Shown: piece after piece, positions 24,959 to 33,730 of the stretch
Layout of the letters: each line of letters opens with the position of its first letter
How positions within the stretch are numbered: position 1 is the first letter of the stretch
From: CALUVN01 sp944323595
GTDB taxonomy: Bacteria; Cyanobacteriota; Vampirovibrionia; Gastranaerophilales; Gastranaerophilaceae
Length of the DNA: 64,000 nt
Reading direction: 5' to 3'
NCBI GenBank assembly: GCA_963931255.1
Contig: OZ006972.1
Location: 1,798,001 to 1,862,000, forward strand
Notes under the pieces: model-generated
Told to the model about the DNA's origin: nothing
The model's input: the letters and a program-made list of their open reading frames with translations, nothing else
Database searches by the model: none
Position numbers and translations under genes: made by a program

Positions 24959-25939
24959 ATGTCTGTAGATACACTAAAAACGCAAAATCAGAATACAGGT
25001 TTTTCAGCCAATCCAGTAACGGTTGTACAGGAAGCTGTAAAGCAGAAGCAGGCGGTTAAACGTGCTGTCGATGATATTCTTGATGATACGTTTGAAAAAG
25101 TGACAGAAGCTGCAGCGGCACCTGTTGAGAAAACCTTATTAAATAGTGTTGCACCGGTCAGACGGGTGATTAGTCTTCCTGATATGGTTAGTCAGGGTGA
25201 TATTGCCGCAGCAATCGGAGTCGGGGGCTTGACTGTTGTGAGCTTGCCGGAAGACTGCAGGGATTTGAGAGATGCTTACAGACATTCAAAATCTATGATT
25301 ACCCGCTCAAGATTATCTCAGCCTTACAATTACAGAAAATATCAGCATGATTTTTCATTTTTTCGTGGAACTTTGCTGCATGAATTAATGAAAAGGGCAA
25401 AGTCACCACGTATGCAAAATTTTGTAAAACATATATATTCACTTGATAAAACCTTGTATAACACGTGGTTTGGTGCTCTTACAAAGAAGATTTTAGGGAT
25501 AAAAGACGGAAAGAAAGTGCTTTCAAAAGTCAAAAATCTTGACGGAACACAACAGTATGTTCAGCAAATTGTAGTTAAAAAAGATTTATGGGGCCTTAAA
25601 GATTTAACGGCAAGGGCAATGAAGCGTACTTCCATACTCGGGCTGGCTTTTCTGGGAGCCTTGGAGGTGCCTAAAATAGTAAAACAATTTAAAAAAGGTG
25701 ATACTACTGAAGACAAAGTCCAATCAGGCTCCAAACAGATTGGCAGGGCTGCTTTAAATGTTCTTGGTGTAAGCATCGGAATGGGGTACGGCGGAGCATT
25801 GGGGGCGAAAAAATTCGGTGCTGTCGGCTCTTTGATTGGTATGGGCGCAGGGCTTTTTGCAGGCTGCGGTGTTAGTAATCTTATAAAAAGACTTGTTCTG
25901 CCTAAACAGCAAAAATCAGTGGATGACAGTGCCGTGTAA
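24959..25939 (+). CDS. Unrecognised protein with C-terminal glycine-rich hydrophobic region
   Basis: This 326-residue protein is not a family I recognise. The N-terminal 100 residues are polar; the middle (about 110-220) is basic and Tyr/Arg-rich. The C-terminal third has hydrophobic Gly/Ala stretches (ILGLAFLGALEVP, LGVSIGMGYGGALGAKK, VGSLIGMGAGLFAGCGV) like a glycine-zipper membrane hairpin, as also seen in the KPE-repeat protein. The ATG at 24959 (after CAGGTAGCACT) is preferred over an upstream TTG. Its 3' end overlaps the convergent PHP gene by 24 bases. A membrane-associated function is inferred. Confidence 0.75.
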   Translation: MSVDTLKTQNQNTGFSANPVTVVQEAVKQKQAVKRAVDDILDDTFEKVTEAAAAPVEKTLLNSVAPVRRVISLPDMVSQGDIAAAIGVGGLTVVSLPEDCRDLRDAYRHSKSMITRSRLSQPYNYRKYQHDFSFFRGTLLHELMKRAKSPRMQNFVKHIYSLDKTLYNTWFGALTKKILGIKDGKKVLSKVKNLDGTQQYVQQIVVKKDLWGLKDLTARAMKRTSILGLAFLGALEVPKIVKQFKKGDTTEDKVQSGSKQIGRAALNVLGVSIGMGYGGALGAKKFGAVGSLIGMGAGLFAGCGVSNLIKRLVLPKQQKSVDDSAV

Positions 25940-26554
25940 ATCAGAGCCGCCTGTTTTTAATAATCCGTATCTGTCTGCAATATTTTCTACAATATGGCGT
26001 GAATGGAATTTAATGATTCCTCTGTGTCGATCATATGGGTAATAAACTTCTACGCCATCCAGTCCGTAGCCTTTAAGTTTTTTGATGAACCTGTCCAGAT
26101 TCACAGCCCAGCAGCAGCACGGGTGTGCCAGAACCGCAATACCGCCGGCGTTATGAATTGCTCTTATCAAATCTTTAGGGTGTCTTTTGGCAAAAATTCT
26201 TACCCAGTCTGCTTCTGTTTCTCGCTTGTTTTTTGCGCAATATGACAGTAGTTCTTTATTATTTACATCTATTCCGTAGCCCAGCAGATGCATAAATACA
26301 TAACCGCACCAGCAGTCAAATTCCACCCCTGGAATTACAATGTCTTCGTTTAAAATATCGGTTTTTCTGTAGCCGTCCAGCGTATTGTGGTCGCAAAATG
26401 CAATATATTTGTAACCTTTTTCTTTTGCCTGCTCCGTGAGTTCTTTTATGCCACCTTTTCCGTCAGAAAAGGTTGTGTGCATGTGCAAATTTACGCGATT
26501 ATTTTCATAATCCGAACCGGTTAGTGTTTTAATAATTTCTACATAATTCTTCAT
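25916..26554 (-). CDS. PHP-domain metal-dependent phosphoesterase
   Basis: The 212-residue protein is a stand-alone PHP domain. Metal-binding motifs are in order: HMHTTFSDG, FCDHNTLDGYRK, GVEFDCW, LAHPCC and GSDLHG. Relatives cleave nucleotide or nucleoside phosphates (for example 3',5'-nucleotide bisphosphates), but length and details do not decide the substrate. It starts with ATG and runs convergent to, and overlaps by 24 bases, the unknown gene before it. Cytoplasmic. Confidence 0.88.
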   Translation of the reverse strand: MKNYVEIIKTLTGSDYENNRVNLHMHTTFSDGKGGIKELTEQAKEKGYKYIAFCDHNTLDGYRKTDILNEDIVIPGVEFDCWCGYVFMHLLGYGIDVNNKELLSYCAKNKRETEADWVRIFAKRHPKDLIRAIHNAGGIAVLAHPCCCWAVNLDRFIKKLKGYGLDGVEVYYPYDRHRGIIKFHSRHIVENIADRYGLLKTGGSDLHGTVIH

Positions 26555-26623
26555 TGTTTCTCTAAATATGTTTGTAATAAAATGTGATTATTGCTATTAT
26601 AATTATAACCCGAGGGAGACAAT

Positions 26624-27544
26624 ATGGCTAGACTTAAATTACAGGACAGTGTGTGGAGTATTTTTGGCGAAACTTTAAAGATTTATCTGGCTGAATTTTT
26701 TAAATTTACGGGGTATATGGCATTCCCTGTTTTGGGACAGTTGTTTGGTATAATCTGGGTATTTGCCTCCACGTTTGTGCTGACTGATAATTTTGAGTAC
26801 CTTGCCGCTAAGTTTCCTGTAATGAATGAATATACTTCATTTATGCTTGTGGCTTTATTAATAGCGCTGCCCGGTTTAATGCTGTTTGTTGCATCTTTCT
26901 GGCAATATTTGATAGCATACGGTTCTTTGAACTCTATGACCGAGGGTGTGGTTACGACCGGCAGAGTATACGATTTTGCCGCTCATAAAGAAGTCATTAC
27001 CAGAAAAACACCAAAGTATATTGCGCTCTGGTTAGTTTACAGTATTTTTGCGGCTCTTGCTTCATTCCCGCTGCTCTGGGTTTTAGGCGGAATTTTCTTT
27101 ATATACTTTATTCTTATTTTTCAGGCGTTTACTTTTGAAGATGAAATGCCTGTTACCGGATATTTCAGAAAAAGTTTTGATTTAATCCGCGGTAATTTTG
27201 CTAAAACTATTGCGCTTGTTCTTTTGCTTGTTGTGTTGACATTTTATCTTCTGCCTATGGGATTGAATGTTATTATGGGCGCATTAAATCTCAGAGAATT
27301 TTTCACAGGATTAATAATTCCTGTTGTTTCTAATTTACAGTTAGATGCCGTTAATCAAATGTTTATAATGTTCGGTATGCCTCCTGTAACACCGGAATTG
27401 CTTGCACAAAGTATACTGGAACAGGCTGTATTTTTTATTGCGGTTGGTTTTACTCTTCCGTTGAGGAGTATTTGCTGGACATTATGGTATAAGTGTCTGG
27501 ATGAAAAGAAAGAGAAAAAATCATCAAAAAAATCAGGGAAATAA
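26624..27544 (+). CDS. Multi-pass membrane protein of unknown function
   Basis: The 306-residue protein has about six hydrophobic segments, a large polar loop after the second or third, and a lysine-rich C-terminal tail (KKEKKSSKKSGK). It resembles the membrane domain seen in glycerophosphodiester phosphodiesterase-type and YciC-like proteins, but no catalytic motif is visible. ATG follows CGAGGGAGACAAT, a strong ribosome binding site. It directly precedes (3 bases) the zinc-ribbon protein and rph, so all three are probably co-transcribed. Confidence 0.75.
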   Translation: MARLKLQDSVWSIFGETLKIYLAEFFKFTGYMAFPVLGQLFGIIWVFASTFVLTDNFEYLAAKFPVMNEYTSFMLVALLIALPGLMLFVASFWQYLIAYGSLNSMTEGVVTTGRVYDFAAHKEVITRKTPKYIALWLVYSIFAALASFPLLWVLGGIFFIYFILIFQAFTFEDEMPVTGYFRKSFDLIRGNFAKTIALVLLLVVLTFYLLPMGLNVIMGALNLREFFTGLIIPVVSNLQLDAVNQMFIMFGMPPVTPELLAQSILEQAVFFIAVGFTLPLRSICWTLWYKCLDEKKEKKSSKKSGK

Positions 27545-27547
27545 TTT

Positions 27548-27799
27548 ATGTTTGTTTGTAAAAACTGTAAATCTATAGACAGATTTGAGTTGATGTTTTC
27601 ACCTGACTATAAAGGTGAAAAAAGATTTAAATTAGAGTATAATGAAAAAGATGAACTTGAAATAACTGTCGACGGCTATAAATTTATACCGGACTTACAA
27701 TTTATGAATGCACATGCCGTGTGCAGTTATTGCGGCCAGATATATATGTGGGATTATAACATGAAAGGCGGGCACAATGAGAAAATACAGAAAAAATAA
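27548..27799 (+). CDS. Small zinc-ribbon-like protein
   Basis: The 83-residue protein has two CxxC knuckles (VCKNCKS at the N-terminus and VCSYCGQ near residue 58), as in zinc ribbons. The part between them is charged and strand-forming. I do not recognise a named family. It starts 3 bases after the membrane-protein gene and overlaps rph by 23 bases, so its translation is coupled to rph. A role in RNA binding or processing is only suggested by the neighbour. Confidence 0.72.
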   Translation: MFVCKNCKSIDRFELMFSPDYKGEKRFKLEYNEKDELEITVDGYKFIPDLQFMNAHAVCSYCGQIYMWDYNMKGGHNEKIQKK

Positions 27800-28478
27800 T
27801 GAAACCCGTGAAATTAAATTTACATTGGATTATACAAAATATGCAGCGGGTTCTGTTCTTGTAGAGTTTGGTGATACTAAAGTTTTAACTACAGCATCAG
27901 TGGAAACGGCAAAACCTAAATGGATGGATAAAGACGCAAAATCCGGCTGGATAACAGCAGAATATTCACTTCTGCCAACATCAACATCAGTTCGCTGCCA
28001 GCGGGAGAGAACAAAACTTTCGGGTCGAACTCAAGAAATACAGCGTCTTATCGGAAGAAGCCTCCGCGCATGTGTTGATTTGGAAAAGATGCCGGATATT
28101 ACTATTACGATTGATGCTGATGTAATTCAGGCGGATGGCGGAACCAGAACAGCCAGTATTTGCGGCGGGTATCTTGCAATGAAAACTGCGCTTGATAAAC
28201 TCGTGGAAGACGGAATTCTGGCTGAAAATCCGATTATTGAACCGATTGCCGCAATATCAGCAGGTATCATTGGCGGGGAAGTGCGTTTGGATTTAGATTA
28301 TGACGAAGATTCCCATGCTCAGGTTGATTCCAATATTGTGCTCACAAAAAGCGGCAAAATTATTGAATTCCAGACAACTGCCGAGGGGGCGCCTTATGAA
28401 TTTAATCAAATGATTGAAATATTTGAAACCGCGAAAAAAGGCATAAATAAAATTATTGAAATTTACGAAAGTGTTTAG
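27777..28478 (+). CDS. rph: Ribonuclease PH
   Basis: RNase PH trims tRNA 3' ends using phosphate. Family segments are visible: YAAGSVLVEFGDTKVLTTASVE, WITAEYSLLPTST, GRTQEIQRLIGRSLR and IDADVIQADGGTRTASI. Length of 233 residues is typical. It overlaps the zinc-ribbon gene at the 5' end, and its 3' end contains the -35 box of the promoter for the next gene. Confidence 0.96.
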   Translation: MRKYRKNNETREIKFTLDYTKYAAGSVLVEFGDTKVLTTASVETAKPKWMDKDAKSGWITAEYSLLPTSTSVRCQRERTKLSGRTQEIQRLIGRSLRACVDLEKMPDITITIDADVIQADGGTRTASICGGYLAMKTALDKLVEDGILAENPIIEPIAAISAGIIGGEVRLDLDYDEDSHAQVDSNIVLTKSGKIIEFQTTAEGAPYEFNQMIEIFETAKKGINKIIEIYESV

Positions 28479-28484
28479 TATAAT
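28456..28484 (+). promoter_or_regulatory. Promoter for the secreted coiled-coil gene pair
   Basis: TTGAAA and TATAAT are separated by exactly 17 bases. The -35 box lies inside the end of rph and the -10 directly after its stop codon, 26 bases before the ATG at 28511. Confidence 0.7.
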
Positions 28485-28510
28485 CAAATTGTTACTAAAA
28501 GGAGGTTACG

Positions 28511-28825
28511 ATGAAGAAAATTTTATTGGCAACTATAGTGGTATCTTTATTATCGACTTCAGCGCTATATGCTGCAGAAACCTACACTGAAAAGTTTATT
28601 CAAAAGCACACCCAAAAAATAGTTGATAAGGAAAAAGAATTACAAGCTCAACAAAAAGCTAATGAAGAAGCAAGAGCAAAAAGAGAAGCAGAATTTAAAG
28701 CAAGACAAGAAGCAAGACAAAAAGAAATTCAACAAAGACAAAAAGAACGCGAAGAAGCTAGAGCTGCTACACAACAAAAAATTGAAAAGAAAAAACAACT
28801 CTGGAATCAATTAATTAATGAATAA
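28511..28825 (+). CDS. Secreted coiled-coil protein, first of a pair
   Basis: The 104-residue protein starts with a signal peptide (MKKILLATIVVSLLSTSALY, cleavage near AAE). The mature part is almost all Glu, Lys, Arg, Gln and Ala in a continuous helix (EARAKREAEFKARQEARQKE), a predicted coiled coil. Ribosome binding site AAAGGAGG is excellent. Its last 8 bases overlap the start of the next gene. It is likely periplasmic or surface-associated and abundant. I do not recognise a family; the heptad-like composition makes database matches to unrelated coiled coils likely. Confidence 0.8.
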   Translation: MKKILLATIVVSLLSTSALYAAETYTEKFIQKHTQKIVDKEKELQAQQKANEEARAKREAEFKARQEARQKEIQQRQKEREEARAATQQKIEKKKQLWNQLINE

Positions 28826-29369
28826 GATTTTAACTGTTTTTATATTTTTAGCAATAACAGGTTCTGTCGTATATGCGGCGGAACCTGTTCCTGCACAAAG
28901 TATTCCTGATGATCCAGAAGCCGCCGGGCAAATGCTTCTTCAACAATCTTTCCAGAAATCTGATATGACGGAAGAAGAGGCTAAACTTAAAAAGAAAGAG
29001 TTTGAGGCAAAAGAAAAAGCCGCATTAAAAGAGCTGCGTGCAATAGAAAAAGTTCAAAATAAAAAAGATAAACTGCAGGCAAAGGCTGATAAAAAACGTA
29101 AACAGGCAGAGGAGTATGAAAAGAAAATTCAGTACCGCCTGAAAAAAATGGAAGAAAAGAAAAAAGAGCTTGAAACCTTAATTGATACGGAAGCTGTCGA
29201 AAATCAAACCGGCTCTGAAGAAGAAAATACATCTTCATCATCAGACGCATCCTCCCAAGGTACAAATGAAGCATCTGAACAGTCAACTAATTCTCAGCCA
29301 CCTGCCGCGGAAACTCCGGAGCAACCGGCGAATGAACAACAAACAGAAAATACCAACACAAATATTTAA
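28818..29369 (+). CDS. Secreted coiled-coil protein, second of a pair
   Basis: The 183-residue protein begins with a signal peptide (MNKILTVFIFLAITGSVVYA, then AEP). A Lys/Glu-rich helical region (about residues 50-120, EEYEKKIQYRLKKMEEKKKE) is followed by a Ser/Glu/Thr/Asn/Pro-rich disordered tail (SSSSDASSQGTNEASEQ) ending at residue 183. It overlaps the preceding gene, so the two proteins are made together and may form a mixed coiled coil. Function unknown; location outside the cytoplasmic membrane is inferred from the signal peptide. Confidence 0.8.
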   Translation: MNKILTVFIFLAITGSVVYAAEPVPAQSIPDDPEAAGQMLLQQSFQKSDMTEEEAKLKKKEFEAKEKAALKELRAIEKVQNKKDKLQAKADKKRKQAEEYEKKIQYRLKKMEEKKKELETLIDTEAVENQTGSEEENTSSSSDASSQGTNEASEQSTNSQPPAAETPEQPANEQQTENTNTNI

Positions 29370-29398
29370 TTGAATCAATAAATTTTCTGTGCTAAAGT
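29370..29398 (+). promoter_or_regulatory. Promoter of the acetolactate synthase gene, implying a leaderless mRNA
   Basis: TTGAAT and TAAAGT are 17 bases apart; the -10 box ends 6 bases before the ATG and no ribosome binding site is present. Confidence 0.45.
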
Positions 29399-29404
29399 TC
29401 ATTT

Positions 29405-31042
29405 ATGCTAAGCAGAGAAAAATGTAATACTGATATAAAAATTTTAACAACTCCGCAAATTATTTATAAACATTTGCAAAAACAGGGTGTTGAATTCATA
29501 TTTGGATATCCTGGCAGTGTTGTTCTGGGAATTTACGATGAACTTTGCAGGCAAAACAGTATAAAACATATTCTTGTACGCCACGAGCAGTCTGCTGTGC
29601 ATGCTGCAGAGGGATATGCCCGTTCTACCGGTAAATGTGGTGTTGTTCTTGTAACTTCAGGTCCGGGGGTGACAAATACTATTACCGGAATTCTTGATGC
29701 ATATCTGGATGGTGTGCCGCTTGTAATTTTATCTGGACAGGTGCATTCAGAACTTTTAGGACGGGATGCATTTCAGGAAGCCGATATTTGTTCAATGACA
29801 AAATCTTGTACTAAAGCAAATTTTCAGGTTAAATCGGCTGTTGAACTTGAAGCTGTGCTTGTAAAAGCCTTTCAAATTGCATTAAGCGGAAAAAAAGGTC
29901 CTGTTCTTGTTGATATTACAAAAGATGTTCTTGATGGTAGTGCGCGCTGGCAAAATCTTGAACCGATTTCTTTTGTAAATCCTCCGCTTAGCGGTGATTG
30001 TACATCTGTGCTTGCTGAGATAACTTCATCCTCAAAACCTGTAATAGTATCAGGCGGCGGGGTTGTCCAATCGGATGCAGGCAAGGAATTATATGAATTT
30101 GCAAAACTTCTGGATATACCTGTTGTGACTACTATGATGGGACTTGGAAGTTTTCCTGAGGATGATAAAAATTATTGCGGTATGATTGGAATTTACGGTG
30201 ATTATTCGGCTAATCAAATTCTCCGCGAAAGTGATTTGATTTTATCTATCGGAGCCAGATTTAATGACAGAATTACCTGTTGTTTTGATGACGAGCCTAT
30301 TTGCGCTAAATTTATTCAGCTTGATATTAACGGTGCGGAATTCTCACGTAATATAAAAGCATACAAGACATTGCTCGGGGATGCAAAAGATTTTCTTAAG
30401 CTGATGCTTAAAGATGCAAAATCTCAAAAACGCAGCGATTGGATTGCTTATGCCAATGTATTAAAATCTAAAAATTCTCATTGTCATAAAGTATCTGAAA
30501 AATTACATTCTTTTGAGATTATGCAGATGCTGGATGAATTTACACAGGGACAGGAGGTTATTTTTACAACCGAGGTTGGGCAGCATCAAATGTTTGCGGC
30601 ACAAAATCTTACAATTAATTCTTCCAGAAAATTTATTTCATCCTGCGGTGCCGGTACAATGGGGTTTGGTCTTCCTGCCGCTATCGGGGCGGCTGTTGCG
30701 AATCCCAAAATTCCTGTTATATGTATTGCAGGTGACGGCTCTTTGCAGATGAATATTCAGGAGCTTGCAACGTGCAAGGATTATAATCTTCCCGTAAAAA
30801 TTATTGTTATTAATAACGGTTATCTTGGTATGGTTAGACAGCTGCAGGAGACTCGTTATTGCGGCAGGTATTTTGAAACTGAAATATCAAATCCGGACTT
30901 TGTAAAACTGGCGGAAAGCTACGGTATAAACGCACTACGTGTAACAAAAAAAGATGAAATTATTCCTGCATTAAAATTTGCATTTAATACGTCAGGGACT
31001 GTGCTGCTTGATTTTCTGGTAGAACCGATGGAAAAAGTTTAA
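29405..31042 (+). CDS. ilvB: Acetolactate synthase, large (catalytic) subunit
   Basis: This thiamine-diphosphate enzyme condenses two pyruvates, or pyruvate with 2-oxobutyrate, in branched-chain amino acid synthesis. The N-terminal PYR domain has FGYPGSVVLGIYDEL with the catalytic glutamate in VRHEQSAVHAAEGYARSTGK; the central FAD-type domain follows; the C-terminal PP domain has GDGSLQMNIQELAT and NNGYLGMVRQ. At 545 residues it has full length. No small regulatory subunit (ilvN) or other ilv gene is adjacent. The gene stands alone, and lacks a ribosome binding site. Confidence 0.93.
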   Translation: MLSREKCNTDIKILTTPQIIYKHLQKQGVEFIFGYPGSVVLGIYDELCRQNSIKHILVRHEQSAVHAAEGYARSTGKCGVVLVTSGPGVTNTITGILDAYLDGVPLVILSGQVHSELLGRDAFQEADICSMTKSCTKANFQVKSAVELEAVLVKAFQIALSGKKGPVLVDITKDVLDGSARWQNLEPISFVNPPLSGDCTSVLAEITSSSKPVIVSGGGVVQSDAGKELYEFAKLLDIPVVTTMMGLGSFPEDDKNYCGMIGIYGDYSANQILRESDLILSIGARFNDRITCCFDDEPICAKFIQLDINGAEFSRNIKAYKTLLGDAKDFLKLMLKDAKSQKRSDWIAYANVLKSKNSHCHKVSEKLHSFEIMQMLDEFTQGQEVIFTTEVGQHQMFAAQNLTINSSRKFISSCGAGTMGFGLPAAIGAAVANPKIPVICIAGDGSLQMNIQELATCKDYNLPVKIIVINNGYLGMVRQLQETRYCGRYFETEISNPDFVKLAESYGINALRVTKKDEIIPALKFAFNTSGTVLLDFLVEPMEKV

Positions 31043-31049
31043 ATGTTTA

Positions 31050-31640
31050 TTAATTCATCTGGTCGTAGACGCGTTTAATTTCCTGAATATCCTGCCACAT
31101 AAGCCATTTGGGACCGCCTTTTTCTCTTGAATCGTTTCTTAAAAGGTAGGACGGGTGAAAAATAGGCATCATTTTAGAAAAATACGGTCCCTCATACCAT
31201 TTCCCCCGCAGTCGTGTTATTCCTAATTTTGTATCCATCATAGATGCTACTGCAACTCTTCCGCAAAGCAGAATAATTCTGGGCTGGAGTATTTTAATTT
31301 GGGCATCAAGATATTCTCTGCAGGCTTCTTTTTCTTCCGGAAGCGGGTCGCGGTTATCTGGCGGACGGCATTTAAGGGTGTTGCAGATATATACATCTTT
31401 CTGTCTTGACAGCCCTACAGATGCAAAAATTTTATCCAGAAGCTGCCCTGCTTTGCCAACAAAGGGTTCGCCCTGCATATCTTCATAATACCCCGGAGCT
31501 TCGCCGATTAGCATCAGTTTATTGTTTGGAACTCCGCCTGAAAATACGATATTATGGCGGGTTTTGTATAATTCACACTTTTGACAATGCAAACATTTTT
31601 CTTTTATTTTATCCAGTTCTTCCTGAATTTGAGCAGCCAT
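31050..31640 (-). CDS. Family-4 uracil-DNA glycosylase (iron-sulfur)
   Basis: The enzyme removes uracil from DNA and starts base excision repair. The 196 residues contain the four cysteines of a [4Fe-4S] cluster (CLHCQKCELYK, with CNTLKCRPP and EEKEACREYL), the active-site motif GEAPGYYEDMQGEPFVGKAG and the second motif HPSYLLRN. Length and order match thermophile-type family-4 UDG, common in anaerobes. ATG follows AAGGGGTACA. It is convergent with ilvB (8 bases between stops). Confidence 0.92.
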   Translation of the reverse strand: MAAQIQEELDKIKEKCLHCQKCELYKTRHNIVFSGGVPNNKLMLIGEAPGYYEDMQGEPFVGKAGQLLDKIFASVGLSRQKDVYICNTLKCRPPDNRDPLPEEKEACREYLDAQIKILQPRIILLCGRVAVASMMDTKLGITRLRGKWYEGPYFSKMMPIFHPSYLLRNDSREKGGPKWLMWQDIQEIKRVYDQMN

Positions 31641-31731
31641 TGTACCCCTTGTAATTCCCTCTTTCTCATTATATAGGAGTCATAAAATTTCTTCAATGAT
31701 TAAAAGCTGAATAAGGAGTAAAAAGAGAAGT

Positions 31732-31950
31732 CTATTCTATTCCTTTAAATAATTCTTCCATACTTATGCCAAGAACGTTTGATATATCAAATATGATGAA
31801 TACAGATGGAGTCTGTTTGCCTTGCTCTATTTGACTAATTGTTTGCATACTTACTTGTATTAATTCAGAGAGTTTTTCTTGACTCAGATTTTTTCTTGTT
31901 CTTTCTGCTTTTATGTTTAATCCTAAAGTTTTTAATCTTGTTGCGTTCAT
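31732..31950 (-). CDS. XRE-family small transcriptional regulator
   Basis: This 72-residue protein consists of one HTH_3 domain: LGLNIKAERTRKNLSQEKLS, VSMQTISQIEQGKQTPS and ISNVLGISMEELF. Such single-domain proteins bind operator DNA as dimers. It is transcribed divergently from the small gene at 32151 across a 200-base AT-rich gap (31951-32150) that could contain its operator; no clear dyad was identified. Target unknown. Confidence 0.88.
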   Translation of the reverse strand: MNATRLKTLGLNIKAERTRKNLSQEKLSELIQVSMQTISQIEQGKQTPSVFIIFDISNVLGISMEELFKGIE

Positions 31951-32150
31951 ATCTGGTATTATATATTTTTTGTTTTGTTAGTTCTATGTATTAAAGTTGC
32001 AGTTTTTTGATGTATAGTTCTAATTACCGGTGTTGTCATAAAAATAGTAAAGTTTTTATTAGTATAGTAGTAATATTTATTGGTATCGTATCTTGTAAAA
32101 AATGATTTGGGTAGTGATAATAAATTTGTAAGGCATAGAGGGATATCATT

Positions 32151-32393
32151 ATGAACGAACTAATGGACAAAATACAAACTGATTTAACTTTGCTGGAATC
32201 TTATGCCGAAATTTTGCACGATATTATCTACTACCGTGCAGATTTTAGTGATGAGTTTAATCACCTTGTACCCGTTGTTGATATTATTAAGTCAAAAGTT
32301 AAGGAAGTCTATGATAATATTGATGAACTTGACGTTAAGTTTCTGGTAAAAGTACTGAAATTACGGCGTGATTCAGGTCAAGATACTCTCTGA
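32151..32393 (+). CDS. Unrecognised 80-residue helical protein
   Basis: The small acidic helical protein (DLTLLESYAEILHDIIYY, VVDIIKSKVKEVYDNIDEL) is not a family I recognise. ATG follows TAGAGGGATATCATT, a good ribosome binding site. Its last 59 bases overlap the 3' end of the M16 peptidase gene on the other strand, so the C-terminal 19 residues are constrained by both genes. Confidence 0.65.
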   Translation: MNELMDKIQTDLTLLESYAEILHDIIYYRADFSDEFNHLVPVVDIIKSKVKEVYDNIDELDVKFLVKVLKLRRDSGQDTL

Positions 32394-33663
32394 TTGTATT
32401 TTCCAAATCCTCAACGGTGATTTCTTCCAAATCTTTCAGATAATCTTCCACGAGTTTTAAATCTTCACATACAGTCATATAGTAACCTATTGTTTCACCT
32501 ATTTCCGATACTGTTTCGGCTGCAAACGCGAATTTTGATTTTGTTTTCTTTTTAGCCTTTGCAAGTTCTTCCTGCGTAATTCTGTTATTCAATAGATTAG
32601 CCAGTTCATCTTTTACAAGCTGCAGGCATTTGTCTTTGTATTCGGCTTTAAAGTTTGCCTGTATAAAGAAATTGTTCCCATCTTTAAATTGATAGTGTTC
32701 TGCATCTATCATATTAAATATTGGTTCGGGCTGTTTTTCTATGAGATTTCTGTATAATCTGGAGCTTGTGCCGTCCCCTAAGATTATACTAATCAAGTCA
32801 AGGCGTATTGTTGATTTTAGGTCGCTTGCTTTTGGTCCGAGCCAGCCAATCATCATATAGCCAGTATTAACGTGGGCTTTTTCTTCAATGTATTTAGTTT
32901 CCGCAACAGGAGAATCAATTTCTCTCACTGTATGGGGTGCATTCGGACGTCCGTTAAAGTTAAAGCCGTTTTCCACGCGTTTCAGAACTTCTTCTTTGTC
33001 ATAGTCTCCGACGATGATAGTTGTCATATTTTCCGGAGAATAGAACGTTTTGTAGTAATCCATGATTTCAGCCTGCGTTACCCCTGAAATTATTTCCGGT
33101 GTGCCGATTACGTCGCGTTTATACGGGTGTTTTGTATACATATTGTAGTTGCAGGTGTTGTATACTTTTGTCCACGGTTGATCTTTTCTCATCCGTATTT
33201 CTTCAATAACGACATGGCGTTCACGTTTGTCTGTGACGGTTTTGTCATTCATATCAAACGGCGCACCGATTTCTTCTTCCGGCAGAACAGGGTCAATCAT
33301 CATATCTGCATGCAAATCTATTGCGTCATAGAGATTTTGGGAATTTTCTCCTTCAGGTAATGTTACATAGTAGAATGTATAATCTTTCCAGGTCGCAGCA
33401 TTGACGATTGCGCCTTTAGCCTCAAGAATTCTGTCAAACTCGCCGGCTTTATGTTTATGCGTCCCTTTGAACATAAGGTGCTCAAGAAAATGGGAGATAC
33501 CGTTAATTTTGTCATTTTCATTTATTGAGCCTGTTTTTACCCATGTGCTGACGTTTGCAAGCTCGCCCTCTTTGTGTGCCAGTACTATTTTATGTCCGTT
33601 ATCTCTTTCATAAATTTCTACATCTTCTGTCAAAAACGGATATTTTACCAAACTTTTTTTCAT
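32335..33663 (-). CDS. M16-family zinc peptidase (insulinase/processing-peptidase type)
   Basis: At 442 residues this is a bacterial-type M16 half-enzyme. The inverted zinc motif HFLEH is found in GISHFLEHLMFKGT, with the third ligand glutamate in RHVVIEEIRM. The second, inactive-type domain starts near residue 200 and includes the substrate-binding region SSRLYRNLIEK. There is no signal peptide, so it should be cytoplasmic. ATG follows GAAGAGGTTTTGTTAC. No partner M16 gene is adjacent. It is transcribed divergently from nanE. Confidence 0.93.
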   Translation of the reverse strand: MKKSLVKYPFLTEDVEIYERDNGHKIVLAHKEGELANVSTWVKTGSINENDKINGISHFLEHLMFKGTHKHKAGEFDRILEAKGAIVNAATWKDYTFYYVTLPEGENSQNLYDAIDLHADMMIDPVLPEEEIGAPFDMNDKTVTDKRERHVVIEEIRMRKDQPWTKVYNTCNYNMYTKHPYKRDVIGTPEIISGVTQAEIMDYYKTFYSPENMTTIIVGDYDKEEVLKRVENGFNFNGRPNAPHTVREIDSPVAETKYIEEKAHVNTGYMMIGWLGPKASDLKSTIRLDLISIILGDGTSSRLYRNLIEKQPEPIFNMIDAEHYQFKDGNNFFIQANFKAEYKDKCLQLVKDELANLLNNRITQEELAKAKKKTKSKFAFAAETVSEIGETIGYYMTVCEDLKLVEDYLKDLEEITVEDLENTIREYLDLNHAVISVLLPET

Positions 33664-33718
33664 GTAACAAAACCTCTTCTTTTTTATTTGTATTATATCA
33701 TGATTTCTTTATTTAAGT

Positions 33719-33724
33719 TATAAT
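33719..33724 (+). promoter_or_regulatory. -10 element 6 bases before nanE
   Basis: A consensus TATAAT ends 6 bases before the nanE ATG; there is no ribosome binding site between them. The -35 region is poor (TATCAT at 17-base spacing). This arrangement suggests a leaderless transcript, as for prfB and ilvB. Confidence 0.4.
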
Positions 33725-33730
33725 TAAGTT

